This document shows positions 15,438 to 23,599 of a stretch of 25,124 nt of DNA, piece by piece. This DNA is from JBFJKD01 sp041601945 (GTDB lineage Bacteria > Pseudomonadota > Gammaproteobacteria > Pseudomonadales > Porticoccaceae). Each line of letters starts with the position of its first letter. Position 1 is the first letter of the stretch. The notes under the pieces were generated by a model that was given only the letters and a program-made list of their open reading frames with translations, ran no database searches and was not told the origin of the DNA. The stretch is from assembly GCA_041601945.1 (NCBI GenBank), contig JBFIHG010000036.1, positions 1 to 25,124 on the forward strand, in the 5' to 3' direction. Position numbers and translations under genes: made by a program.

Positions 15438-17087
15438 TTAACCGCCCGCCGCCGCACTTAAAACAAAGTCTTTGTCGTAGCCGCTCACTTCTGCTTCAGT
15501 CAAGAATTGGCGATAGTTGGTGATGCCGCCAAAGTAGGCGAGGCCGGTGCGGGATTTACCCGGCACGTTCTTGCCGATGTACCAGCTTTCCGTCAGCGGA
15601 AAGAGGGTTGCGGAAACGGCTTCCTCGCACAGTCCACCCCAGTGGTCTTCCGCCTCGGCGGTGGGTTCGATGCGAGTAAGTTTGCGTTCGTCCAGTTTGC
15701 GCATCAGGCGACCCACCCACTCGATTTGTTCCTGGCCCAGAATGATCGGCTGGAACAGGGGTGCCGGGCTGCCCGCGGCATTGATGATAAAGAGGTTGGG
15801 GAAACCCGCGCTCATCAGGCCCATGTGGGTACGCGCGCCATCTTCCCAGTGTTCGGCGAAGGTGATGCCGTTGCGTCCGCGCACATCCATGGCTTTCAGG
15901 GAGCCGGTCATGGCGTCGAAGCCGGTGGCAAAAACCAGGGCGTCAAACTCGTAATCCGTTTCCCCCACGCGTACCCCTTTGGGGGTGATTTCATCGATGC
16001 CGTGCTGGCTGATATCCACCAGGGTGACGTTGTCCCGCGCGTACACCTCATAGTAGTTGGTGTCGGCAATCAGGCGCTTGGTGAGCGCCGGGTATTTGGG
16101 GGTGAGAATATCCGCCAGTTGGGGATCTTTGATGCGCTCGCGAATTTTGGTGCGCAAATACTCGGACAGAAATTCATTGGCTTCCAGATTGGTATACACG
16201 TCGGGATAGACGTTGTAAAAGCTGAGCCCGCCGCTTTTCCAGCGCTCGTCGAACAGTGCCTGCCGTTCTTCGGGGGTGGCGTCCAGGGCCGAGCCGGTCA
16301 CCGGCTGGCCAATCTCATAGTTAAGCGCGACCCAGCCGCCGAAGGAGTTGTAGCGTTCGGCGGCCCGCCACTGTGCGTAATTGGCCTTCACCCGGGTAGA
16401 GTATTCCTCCGGCATGGGGTGATTGCGCAGGGGCAGGCAATATCCCGGGGTGCGCTGGAAAACGTGCAGGTGGCCGACCTCGCTGGCGATGGTGGAAATA
16501 ATCTGTACGCCGGAGGAACCGGTGCCAATGACGCCGACCCGCTGACCGCTCAGGTCCACTCCTTCCCGGGGCCAGCGGGCGCTGTGATACTGGGGGCCTT
16601 TGAAGGTATCGAGACCCTTGAATTTGGGTTTAATGGGCTGGTTGAGCATACCGGTGGCCATAATCACGAAGCGCGCACGCACGGTTTCGCCGTTGCTGGC
16701 GTGCAGTACCCAGTTGTCCGCGGTTTCATCAAATTCTGCGCTATCGATGCGTGCATTGAGTTGAATATCCCGGCGCAGGTCGAGGCGGTCGGCGACAAAA
16801 TTTGCGTAACGACAGAGTTCGTCGGGCGCGGGATAGCGCTCCGACCAGGTCCATTCCTGTTCGATGACATAGGAAAACGACAGTGAGTATTCGACACTTT
16901 CAATATCCACTTTAAGTCCTGGATAACGATTCCAGTACCAGGTGCCGCCCACATCGCTGCCGGCCTCGTACAGGCGCGTGCTAAAGCCCAGTTCGCGCAT
17001 GCGGTGCACGGCGGTCAGACCGGCGAATCCGGCGCCGACGATAACAACGTCGTAGTTGGTGGTTGATGAACCTTGAGAGTTTGTCAT
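15438..17087 (-). CDS. Type I Baeyer-Villiger monooxygenase (flavin-containing)
   Basis: 549 aa. Two Rossmann motifs are present: GAGFAG at residues 18-23 (FAD) and G188-T-G190-S-S-G193 (NADPH). Between them lies the Baeyer-Villiger fingerprint FxGxxxHxxxW(P/D), here FKGPQYHSARWP at 162-173, with the key H168. GGTWYWNRYPG (48-58) is also typical of the cyclohexanone/steroid monooxygenase group. The enzyme should insert one oxygen from O2 next to a ketone, using NADPH, giving an ester or lactone; the ketone cannot be named. Length and motifs are complete. The product could in principle feed an esterase or lactonase such as the phosphotriesterase-like gene at 22589, but they are 6 kb apart and this is speculation. 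Confidence 0.94.
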   Translation of the reverse strand: MTNSQGSSTTNYDVVIVGAGFAGLTAVHRMRELGFSTRLYEAGSDVGGTWYWNRYPGLKVDIESVEYSLSFSYVIEQEWTWSERYPAPDELCRYANFVADRLDLRRDIQLNARIDSAEFDETADNWVLHASNGETVRARFVIMATGMLNQPIKPKFKGLDTFKGPQYHSARWPREGVDLSGQRVGVIGTGSSGVQIISTIASEVGHLHVFQRTPGYCLPLRNHPMPEEYSTRVKANYAQWRAAERYNSFGGWVALNYEIGQPVTGSALDATPEERQALFDERWKSGGLSFYNVYPDVYTNLEANEFLSEYLRTKIRERIKDPQLADILTPKYPALTKRLIADTNYYEVYARDNVTLVDISQHGIDEITPKGVRVGETDYEFDALVFATGFDAMTGSLKAMDVRGRNGITFAEHWEDGARTHMGLMSAGFPNLFIINAAGSPAPLFQPIILGQEQIEWVGRLMRKLDERKLTRIEPTAEAEDHWGGLCEEAVSATLFPLTESWYIGKNVPGKSRTGLAYFGGITNYRQFLTEAEVSGYDKDFVLSAAAGG

Positions 17088-17175
17088 GTGTAAGTTCTCG
17101 TAAATTCAGGTATTAACTTTTGTGTAACCGCTGGTGGGTAACTCGTGCATAACTACGGACGCGTCAGCAGTGACT

Positions 17176-17748
17176 TTAATCCAGATACTCAAATACTTTT
17201 ACTACCCGAATTGCACCGCGGGTGTTGCTGGCAATGCTGGCGGCGTGTTCGGCTTCCAGGCGGGTGACAATGCCCATTAAATAGATAACGCCGGCTTCCG
17301 TGACGACCTTGATGCGTCGGCCCTCAATATCGCCGCGGGCCAGTAATTTACTTTTCACTTTGGTGGTTAACCATGTGTCGTTGGTGCGCGCCAGTAGCGA
17401 GGATGTGCCCTGTACCTGTAGCTCGTTGTGTACCTGGCGCACGCCGCGAAATTTTCGAGCGGTGTCCCCGGCGAGGGTGCGCAGGGCGTCGTTGGGAACT
17501 TCACCGGTTAGCAAAACGACTTTGTTGTAGGTGGTGACATTAAAATGCGCGACGTCCAGCTGTGGGTGGGCCTTCTTAATATTGACCGAGATGAGTGTAT
17601 CCATTTGCCAGTCGTCCAGATCGGCACCAAGGGACGTTTTGCCGGGATCTGGCTCGATGGGCTCTTTGGTGACGGCATCGATGGTGGTCGCGCAGCCTGT
17701 GACCAGCAATGCGCCGAAGAGTAGTGCGACTAGACGCTTCCTGATCAT
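17176..17748 (-). CDS. dolP: Dual-BON-domain outer-membrane lipoprotein (DolP/YraP-like)
   Basis: 190 aa. The signal peptide ends in the lipobox LVTGC (C19), so the product is a lipoprotein. Two BON domains follow (about residues 45-112 and 122-190): NVTTYNKVVLLTGEVPNDA in the first and IKVVTEAGVIYLMGIVTRLE in the second. Length, domains and place downstream of the diaA-like gene match DolP (YraP), which binds anionic phospholipid at the division site and supports outer-membrane integrity and amidase control. Its ATG overlaps the upstream gene's stop by 4 nt (ATGA), so translation is coupled. It is the last gene of the leftward lpoA cluster. Confidence 0.9.
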   Translation of the reverse strand: MIRKRLVALLFGALLVTGCATTIDAVTKEPIEPDPGKTSLGADLDDWQMDTLISVNIKKAHPQLDVAHFNVTTYNKVVLLTGEVPNDALRTLAGDTARKFRGVRQVHNELQVQGTSSLLARTNDTWLTTKVKSKLLARGDIEGRRIKVVTEAGVIYLMGIVTRLEAEHAASIASNTRGAIRVVKVFEYLD

Positions 17749-18329
17749 ATAGTGGATCCTCCGAATAACTGTTGCTCTATCAAATCACATATACAAAACA
17801 GGGACAGCATATGAATTTCCTGTACGCGGTATTGGTTGCTATTTTCGGCATAGAGTTCAATGTCGCTGTCTGCCAACTGCGCGGCAATCCCGTTGTCACC
17901 AGTGGCGGTTAACGCGATGACTGTCAACCCGCGCTCGTGGGCGGCGGCAATCGCCTGCACCAGTTCGAGGGGGCTCTCCCCGGCGCTGAACGTTATCAGA
18001 ATATCCCCTGCTTGCGCCAACGTGCGTATCTGTGCGCTGAAGTTATCCGCGCGGCTGCCTTGCGTTGCGCCGTATCCAGTGTTGCCGTCCAGGGCAATGG
18101 CGGCAAAGCCGGGGCGTTCAATTTGGTGTCCGCGCATCAGGCAGCGCACCAGAATAGTCGCCATGGCCGCCGATAATCCGGTGCCGCAGCACAGCACTTT
18201 TTTTTCCGCGAGCAGGCCCGCGACGATGCGTTGCGCGGCTGCGGCGACAGTGGGGGACAGGGCTTCGCCGACTGCCATTTTGGCTTCGATACTGTGGTGA
18301 AAATGTTCGATTACCCGTTGTTTCATCAT
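17745..18329 (-). CDS. diaA: SIS-domain protein, DiaA / phosphoheptose isomerase-like
   Basis: 194 aa with a single SIS (sugar isomerase) domain. It shows VLCCGTGLSAAMATILVR in place of the usual GNGGSA phosphate loop, then FSAGESP (usually TSGNSP) and LTVIALTATGDNGIAAQLAD. DiaA binds DnaA and times replication initiation; GmhA makes heptose for LPS. The order lpoA-yraN-diaA-dolP favours DiaA. The divergence of both sugar-phosphate loops (GTGLSA, AGESP) suggests catalysis is lost, again consistent with DiaA. It begins 13 nt after yraN and overlaps the BON lipoprotein gene by 4 nt. Confidence 0.85.
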   Translation of the reverse strand: MMKQRVIEHFHHSIEAKMAVGEALSPTVAAAAQRIVAGLLAEKKVLCCGTGLSAAMATILVRCLMRGHQIERPGFAAIALDGNTGYGATQGSRADNFSAQIRTLAQAGDILITFSAGESPLELVQAIAAAHERGLTVIALTATGDNGIAAQLADSDIELYAENSNQYRVQEIHMLSLFCICDLIEQQLFGGSTI

Positions 18330-18342
18330 TGTTTGTTACTTG

Positions 18343-18738
18343 TCAGGCATCGGGGCGAAAGGCGTCGCGAATCCATTCCAGATGATAGCCATCGCGGCTG
18401 TTGTCGGGCGTCAGACAAATGGCGTCAAACCGGCACGGATGGGTGTCACCCAGCTGTTCGGTGTGCAGGTAGTGGGCTGAGGCATACACAATACGCTGCT
18501 GCTTACGGGAATCAATGGATTCCGCTGCGTTTCCGAAACGCACATCGCTGCGCAGGCGTACTTCGGCAAACACCAGGGTTTCGTTATGTTCGGCAATCAG
18601 GTCGATTTCGCCTCTGGGGGTTCGATAATTGGTGGCGCGAATGTGCAATCCCTGGCGGCGTAAAAAGCGCGCGGCCAGTTGTTCGGCCTTTGCGCCTGGC
18701 TTTGTGGTTTCACTTGCGGGGGATTTGCGGCCGAACAT
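18343..18738 (-). CDS. yraN: YraN/UPF0102 family putative endonuclease
   Basis: 131 aa, the usual length. The conserved core is present: EQLAARFLRRQG, then NYRTPRGEIDLIAEHNETLV followed by FAEVRLR, resembling the E-x..D-x..E-x-K/R layout of PD-(D/E)xK nucleases (Arg for Lys is normal in this family). The biological role is not settled. The ATG overlaps the lpoA stop by one base (TGATG read on the minus strand), so it is translationally coupled in the lpoA operon. An N-terminal extension of about 15 residues (SPASETTKPGAKA) precedes the family start and is slightly longer than usual. Confidence 0.93.
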   Translation of the reverse strand: MFGRKSPASETTKPGAKAEQLAARFLRRQGLHIRATNYRTPRGEIDLIAEHNETLVFAEVRLRSDVRFGNAAESIDSRKQQRIVYASAHYLHTEQLGDTHPCRFDAICLTPDNSRDGYHLEWIRDAFRPDA

Positions 18739-20642
18739 CAGCGTTCGAGTGTACCGCTAGCTGGGTAGACTTTGCCGTCGCGAAATTCCGCCCACAATTG
18801 TTTTTGCAGGATGCGGTTGTCCGCACCCAGGGTCAGGGTACCGGTGTAGCCGTTCAGCGGCGCGGATGCGGCACCCATCACCGTAATCCATTGATGCAGT
18901 TGGTAGGCATCGCTGCCGAGGGCAAACAGTTGGCGATAGGCCGGTGGTACGCTATTGCTGGCCTGGAAACCGTCGGGCGTCTTGCCCGGTAGGCTCCAGG
19001 GCATGGCGCTAAACTGAATGCCGGAAAGATCCTGGTCGCGATTTTGATCGGGTGTGCCCACGTAAATCAGCGATGTCGCGTACACCGGTAAATCGCTGGC
19101 GTACAGAAAGTCGAGGGTGGGTTTGATCTGGCGACCCTGATCGGTGTTGGCAATCAACAGTACCATGTCGATATCCTGGCGGCGACGGGGCGCGGACTCC
19201 AGGTTTTTGCCAAGGGTGCGCTGCAGGCGATCGGCCCGCTGTTTACTTTGATCGACCAACAAAATCGGCGCGAGTTGCGGCGTGAAATCCCGCTCGTTGG
19301 CGGCATAGGGCGGTAGCGAAATAAGGGTGCCGCCGCGCGCCAGCCAGCGATGGCGAAAGGCGCTCAGGGCGGCGTTACCCCAGGAGGTGTCGGCGGTGAT
19401 GGTGAGCGCGGAGCGGTGACCCTGCAGCCAGGCGCGATCAGCAATTTGGCGTGCCTCGTCGGCGATGGACAGGCCGAACTGATACAGGTTGGTGGGGATC
19501 GGCGCGCCGGTGCCGACTCTGGTTGCAGAGCTCTGGCCGGGTTCGCCAGGTGCCTGGCTTTCCACTTCTTCAAGATAATTCAGGGCAATGGTCGGTACCG
19601 GTAGTTCTGGCAATGCCGCGAGCGTCGCGACATCCTCCTTGCGCAACGGGCCCACCACCATTTGTGCGCCCTCGTTCAGGGCCCGCTGATAGACGTCCAC
19701 CACGTTGCCAGCGCCGGTGTCGTAGATAAGTATCGGCGGCGCGCTGCCCTGTTGATTGCTGCGATACCAGGCCGCGAGAAAGCCGTCGCGGATAATCGCT
19801 CCAGCTTCACCGTAGGCGCCTTGCAGGGGCAACAACAGGGCAAGTTGGCCTAACTGCTGCCGCTGTGGCTGGGCAATGGGTGCGGGTTGGGGTTTAAGGC
19901 CCAGGCTGGCTGGCGGGTAAATGGCCGCCGGGTGGGTGGACCATTGTTGGCGCCAGGCGCTAACGGCGCTGTGTTGCAGCTGCTGGTTATTGCCGCTGGC
20001 GCGCCATGTCTGCACCAGTTGGTACCAGCCCTTTAGTTCTGTATCCGTGGTCGAAACCAATAGTTGTGCGACGGCTTGCTCCGGTGTGCGCAGCAGTATT
20101 TGCCAGATTTTTTCGTGCACCGCGGCGATGCGCTCGGGCTTTTTCAGCAAGCGCACGAGCGCGCGGTACTCGGCCACACTTCCGGCATCGTCACCCAGGG
20201 AGGCATATAGATCGCCGCGCTGTTCGCGCCAACGTTGCTGCAGAGCAACTGGCAGTTGTTGCCATTGAGACTCCAGTGGTGGGGTCGCCAAAAAATCGCG
20301 GGCTTCGAAATAACGCGCCTCTTGAGTGGCAATGGATGCCGATAGCAGGGCGTAGGTAGCGAGCTCGGGCAAGCGCAATACGGTGTAGTCGAGGGGTGCT
20401 AACAGCGCTTGTGCGGCTGCGAAGTCGCGCAAGTGGAAATACGCATCCGCGGCGGCCAGCTGGTGATGTTCCTTTTGTGGGGATGGTGCCGTCGCGGCCA
20501 GCGCCAGTTCCTGCGCAGCGCGCTGGCTATAATTTTCGCCGGTCGTGTATGCTTGTTCAGCGGATTGCTGCAAGCCGCCGCACCCTGCAATGAGTAGCGG
20601 TAGAATCCACAGGCAGTGACGAAACTTACAGATTAAAGGCAT
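18738..20642 (-). CDS. lpoA: LpoA, lipoprotein activator of penicillin-binding protein 1A (LppC family)
   Basis: 634 aa. The signal peptide ends in LIAGC (C21), so it is an outer-membrane lipoprotein. The N-terminal half (about 25-245) is helical and TPR-like, with Ala/Leu/Gln-rich repeats; the C-terminal half (about 265-630) is a periplasmic-binding-protein-like fold beginning LALLLPLQGAYGEAGAIIRD, with VVGPLRKEDVATLAAL and FLYASDLPVYATSLIYVGTP, the LppC hallmarks. LpoA reaches through the peptidoglycan to stimulate PBP1A. It heads a leftward cluster with yraN, the diaA-like and dolP-like genes, and is divergent from rsmI with 29 nt between start codons, the same arrangement as in E. coli. 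Confidence 0.95.
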   Translation of the reverse strand: MPLICKFRHCLWILPLLIAGCGGLQQSAEQAYTTGENYSQRAAQELALAATAPSPQKEHHQLAAADAYFHLRDFAAAQALLAPLDYTVLRLPELATYALLSASIATQEARYFEARDFLATPPLESQWQQLPVALQQRWREQRGDLYASLGDDAGSVAEYRALVRLLKKPERIAAVHEKIWQILLRTPEQAVAQLLVSTTDTELKGWYQLVQTWRASGNNQQLQHSAVSAWRQQWSTHPAAIYPPASLGLKPQPAPIAQPQRQQLGQLALLLPLQGAYGEAGAIIRDGFLAAWYRSNQQGSAPPILIYDTGAGNVVDVYQRALNEGAQMVVGPLRKEDVATLAALPELPVPTIALNYLEEVESQAPGEPGQSSATRVGTGAPIPTNLYQFGLSIADEARQIADRAWLQGHRSALTITADTSWGNAALSAFRHRWLARGGTLISLPPYAANERDFTPQLAPILLVDQSKQRADRLQRTLGKNLESAPRRRQDIDMVLLIANTDQGRQIKPTLDFLYASDLPVYATSLIYVGTPDQNRDQDLSGIQFSAMPWSLPGKTPDGFQASNSVPPAYRQLFALGSDAYQLHQWITVMGAASAPLNGYTGTLTLGADNRILQKQLWAEFRDGKVYPASGTLER

Positions 20643-20671
20643 TGGGTAGATCCAGGGCTTCAGGGAGTCTT

Positions 20672-21535
20672 ATGTCAGGCACATTGTTTGTGGTTGCAAC
20701 ACCCATCGGGAATCTGGGCGATATGGTACCCCGCGCTGTGACGATACTCCAGACGGTTGATCTGATCGCCTGCGAGGATACACGCCACACGGGTCGGTTG
20801 CTGGCACATTTTAATGTCGACAAGCCGCTGGTGGCCTATCACGATCACAGCGACACAACCCGGATTCAGCGCATCCTGGGTACTCTGGAAGAGGGCAAAC
20901 AGGTGGCGTTGGTCACCGACGCCGGAACGCCGCTGGTGTCGGATCCTGGCTATCAACTGGTGCGCCTGGCGCGGGAGCGGGGCATCGAGGTCTGCCCCAT
21001 ACCCGGGGCCTGCGCGGCCATTGCGGCGTTGAGCGTGGCGGGACTGCCCAGTGATCGTTTTGCATTTGAAGGTTTTTTGCCCGCCAAAACCGGTGCGCGG
21101 CGCAAGCGTCTCGAAGGGCTGGTGGGGGAGTCGCGCACACTGATTTTTTACGAGGCACCGCACCGCGTTATGGAGGCCGTTGCTGACTTGCGTGCGGTAT
21201 TTGGCGCGGATCGCGAAGGTTTTCTGGCCCGCGAGATCAGCAAGACCTTCGAGACATTTACGGCGGGCACCCTGGGCGAACTGGAGTCCAATATCGCGGG
21301 TGATGCGAATCAGCAACGGGGCGAGATGGTGATTATTGTGCGCGGTGCAAACGCCGTCGACACGGATGCCGGACAGGCCGAACAAGTGCGAGTGCTGACG
21401 CTGTTAATGGCGGAGCTGCCGTTAAGGCAGGCGGCGAATCTGGCCGCGCGTATCACCGGGGCCAGTAAAAACGCGCTCTATCAACAGGCTCTGGCCCTGC
21501 GCGACAGCGCCCCGGAGCATGTCGATCCGCGCTAG
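20672..21535 (+). CDS. rsmI: RsmI, 16S rRNA 2'-O-ribose C1402 methyltransferase
   Basis: 287 aa from ATG 20672, preceded by AGGGAG 5 nt away; the open frame continues to a TTG at 20642 inside the lpoA start and is not used. The tetrapyrrole-methylase-fold motifs of RsmI are complete: LFVVATPIGNLGDM at the start, ACEDTRHTGRLL, LVTDAGTPLVSDPGY, PIPGACAAIAAL and FYEAPHR. It uses SAM to methylate C1402 in the ribosomal P site. The C-terminal RsmI-specific helical end (RQAANLAARITGASKNALYQ) is present. It is divergent from lpoA. In Pseudomonas-type genomes rnpB follows directly; here three genes intervene. Confidence 0.96.
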   Translation: MSGTLFVVATPIGNLGDMVPRAVTILQTVDLIACEDTRHTGRLLAHFNVDKPLVAYHDHSDTTRIQRILGTLEEGKQVALVTDAGTPLVSDPGYQLVRLARERGIEVCPIPGACAAIAALSVAGLPSDRFAFEGFLPAKTGARRKRLEGLVGESRTLIFYEAPHRVMEAVADLRAVFGADREGFLAREISKTFETFTAGTLGELESNIAGDANQQRGEMVIIVRGANAVDTDAGQAEQVRVLTLLMAELPLRQAANLAARITGASKNALYQQALALRDSAPEHVDPR

Positions 21536-21624
21536 CGTGGTAATATTCCTCCACACACATGGGTATTCAGGTGTTTGTGTAACTGAGTTTTTTAAATGAA
21601 CGGCTGTATGAGGAACTATATCCC

Positions 21625-22491
21625 GTGAGTACTTTGTTGGATCAATTATTGTCTCTACTCGAACTGGAACGTATTGAAATCAATCTGTTTCGCGGCAAAA
21701 ACTGGGATATCGGTTCGAAGAATGTATTCGGTGGGCAGGTCCTGGGCCAGGCTCTGGTGGCGGCGGGCAATACGGTGGAAGGGCGCAACGTCCATTCGCT
21801 ACACGGCTATTTTTTACGCCCCGGGGACAAACAGGTACCGATTGTCTACGAAGTGGATCGCATTCGTGACGGCGGCAGTTTTACCACTCGGCGTGTGGTG
21901 GCCATTCAGCATGGCAAGGCTATTTTCAGCATGTCCGCGTCGTTTCAAAAGGCCGAGGAAGGGGTGCATCATCAGATTGATATGCCGCCGGTTCCCGGCC
22001 CCGATAATCTGGCCTCCGAACGGGAGGCGCGCCTGGCTATCGCGCACCACTTGCCGGAAGATCAACGGGAGTTTTTTATTAAGGAACGTCCCATTGAAAT
22101 GCGTCCCGTGACCCCGGACGACTTGTTATCCAACGAGAAAAAAGCGCCGCACCAGATGTTCTGGCTGCGGGCTAATGGCAAGTTAAATGACGATGTGCCT
22201 CTGCATCAGGCACTGCTGGCCTACACGTCGGATTTTTACTTTATGGGTACTGCCATGCGTCCTCATGGGCTGACTTTCGCGACGCCGGGTATGCAGGCCG
22301 CGAGTCTCGACCACGCCATGTGGTTTCACGGGGAGTTTCGCATGGACGACTGGTTGCTGTATGTTATGGAAAGTCCGGCATCCTCCCACGGCAGGGGATT
22401 AAATCTCGGACGTATCTATCGCGCGGATGGCGTGCTGGTGGCGAGCTGTGCCCAGGAAGGATTGATGCGTCTGCACAAGGACAAAAAATAA
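21625..22491 (+). CDS. tesB: Acyl-CoA thioesterase II (TesB type)
   Basis: 288 aa from GTG 21625, with TGAGGAAC upstream; the ATG at 21608 is out of frame. A double hot-dog enzyme that hydrolyses medium- and long-chain acyl-CoA. Motifs: FRGKNWDIGSKNVFGGQVLG at the start, HSLHGYFLRPGD, and the catalytic triad by comparison with E. coli TesB: D203 (YTSDFYF), S227 (Thr or Ser at this site) and Q277 (ASCAQEG). All are present. It follows rsmI by 89 nt on the same strand with its own ribosome site. Likely role: balancing acyl-CoA pools in a lipid-degrading cell (inference). Confidence 0.95.
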   Translation: MSTLLDQLLSLLELERIEINLFRGKNWDIGSKNVFGGQVLGQALVAAGNTVEGRNVHSLHGYFLRPGDKQVPIVYEVDRIRDGGSFTTRRVVAIQHGKAIFSMSASFQKAEEGVHHQIDMPPVPGPDNLASEREARLAIAHHLPEDQREFFIKERPIEMRPVTPDDLLSNEKKAPHQMFWLRANGKLNDDVPLHQALLAYTSDFYFMGTAMRPHGLTFATPGMQAASLDHAMWFHGEFRMDDWLLYVMESPASSHGRGLNLGRIYRADGVLVASCAQEGLMRLHKDKK

Positions 22492-22524
22492 CTCGGCTTA
22501 ATTTGTTAATCCGTTACGCACACA

Positions 22525-22557
22525 CCCGACAAACGGGAGTGGCTCCCCGTTTGCGGG
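22525..22557. terminator. Strong hairpin between convergent genes, possible bidirectional terminator
   Basis: CCCG-A-CAAACGGG, an 8-nt loop, then CCCGTTTG-CGGG: twelve base pairs with a single bulged A. It lies in the 97-nt gap between the converging thioesterase and phosphotriesterase genes. There is no T-run on either side, so terminator function is likely but unproven. Confidence 0.5.
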
Positions 22558-22588
22558 CGTCGACAACAGGCAGTTACGGCCGCACAGA

Positions 22589-23536
22589 TCAGTAACTGCC
22601 AGCTTGTGAAAAAATCTTTTGCGGATTTTTAATCATCATGGTATCGACGTCGGACTGACTAACACCCGCTGCGAGCAGCCCGGGAATTACGTCCCTGGGG
22701 ACGTGGGCATAATTCCAGTGGGGGGCAAACTGCTCGACATATTTCTGATCAAAAAAATCCTGGTGACTGCAGGCGTCGTGGGACACGACCATTTGCCCTG
22801 CGTAACCTTTAGCCACCAGTTTGGCGACCATCTGAATGCGTTTTTCGGTGGGTAGAAACTGATCCAGCCCAAACCGATCCATGCCAATAAAACTGCCCTG
22901 GTCGAGAATTTTTAACAGATAGTCGATGTCGTCCGAATCGCCGCAGTGACCGATGACCACCCGCGATAAATCGACACCAAATTCTTTAAAGGCTTTTTGC
23001 TGGTCGAGTCCGGAGTGATTGGCGACCGATGTATGTGTGGAAACAGGCACGCCGGTAGCGCGATGGGCGATGGCGCTGGATTGTAGTAATTTTTTATTGA
23101 ACTCGTTGACTCCAGGCGCATCGGTGGCGCATTTGATAATGCCGGCGCGGATGCCGGTGCCAAGAATACCGTCGTTAATGTCCCGCAGCATGTAGTTGGA
23201 CAGCTCTTCCGCGGTCCAGCCGTGCATCCAGGGTTCCTCGGTCCAGTAAAAACCGGTGGCGGCAATCACATTAACCCCGGAGGCTTCGGAAACGGCCTTA
23301 ATGGTGTGGATGTCACGCCCCAGATTAATCGGCGTGAGATCGACGATGGATTTTACCCCCAGATCCCTGGCTTTGATCAACGCTGCGGTGGCCTTGGGAA
23401 TTTCTTTTTCTTTCACGTAGTAATCGTTGTAGTTTTGGCGCATGGACCAGTTGGCCACCGTGATGTGTTCGTGCATCAGACAAAAACCCAGATCCTGCGG
23501 ATCCATTGGACCCAACACGCTTTGTACTTGTGCCAT
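22589..23536 (-). CDS. Phosphotriesterase-family amidohydrolase (phosphotriesterase-like lactonase type)
   Basis: 315 aa, a TIM-barrel metal hydrolase. Every binuclear metal ligand of the phosphotriesterase family can be placed: H22 and H24 (MHEHI), the carbamylated lysine K135 (GIIKCATDA), H168 (STHTS), H197 (IGHCGD) and D254 (SHDACS). Relatives act as lactonases, carboxylesterases or parathion hydrolases. The loop region RFGLDQFLPTEKR resembles lactonase-type members more than the organophosphate hydrolases. GGAG precedes ATG 23536 by 6 nt. It is followed, reading leftward, by the strong hairpin at 22525. The upstream neighbour on the same strand is the nitronate monooxygenase, 63 nt away, so they are probably one operon. 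Confidence 0.93.
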   Translation of the reverse strand: MAQVQSVLGPMDPQDLGFCLMHEHITVANWSMRQNYNDYYVKEKEIPKATAALIKARDLGVKSIVDLTPINLGRDIHTIKAVSEASGVNVIAATGFYWTEEPWMHGWTAEELSNYMLRDINDGILGTGIRAGIIKCATDAPGVNEFNKKLLQSSAIAHRATGVPVSTHTSVANHSGLDQQKAFKEFGVDLSRVVIGHCGDSDDIDYLLKILDQGSFIGMDRFGLDQFLPTEKRIQMVAKLVAKGYAGQMVVSHDACSHQDFFDQKYVEQFAPHWNYAHVPRDVIPGLLAAGVSQSDVDTMMIKNPQKIFSQAGSY

Positions 23537-23599
23537 GGTGTGCTCCTTCGAAATTGTCAGGGATGATCAAGGAATATTACGCGTCGTGGCGCAGCAGCG

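Noticed and set aside
15424..15444. CGGTT-TTTT-AACCG hairpin between the convergent reductase and monooxygenase genes
   Set aside because: Five base pairs with a T-loop is too weak to claim as a terminator.
15507..16886. 459-codon open frame on the plus strand, antisense to the Baeyer-Villiger monooxygenase
   Set aside because: It mirrors the codon structure of a GC-biased gene on the other strand, has no recognisable family and low-complexity Gly/Val/Ala content; the minus-strand gene has complete motifs.
18231..18992. 253-codon open frame on the plus strand across diaA-like, yraN and lpoA
   Set aside because: It spans three real genes on the opposite strand and shows no family features.
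20675..21385. 236-codon minus-strand frame inside rsmI
   Set aside because: Shadow of a well-supported rsmI gene; His/Gln/Arg-rich composition without motifs.
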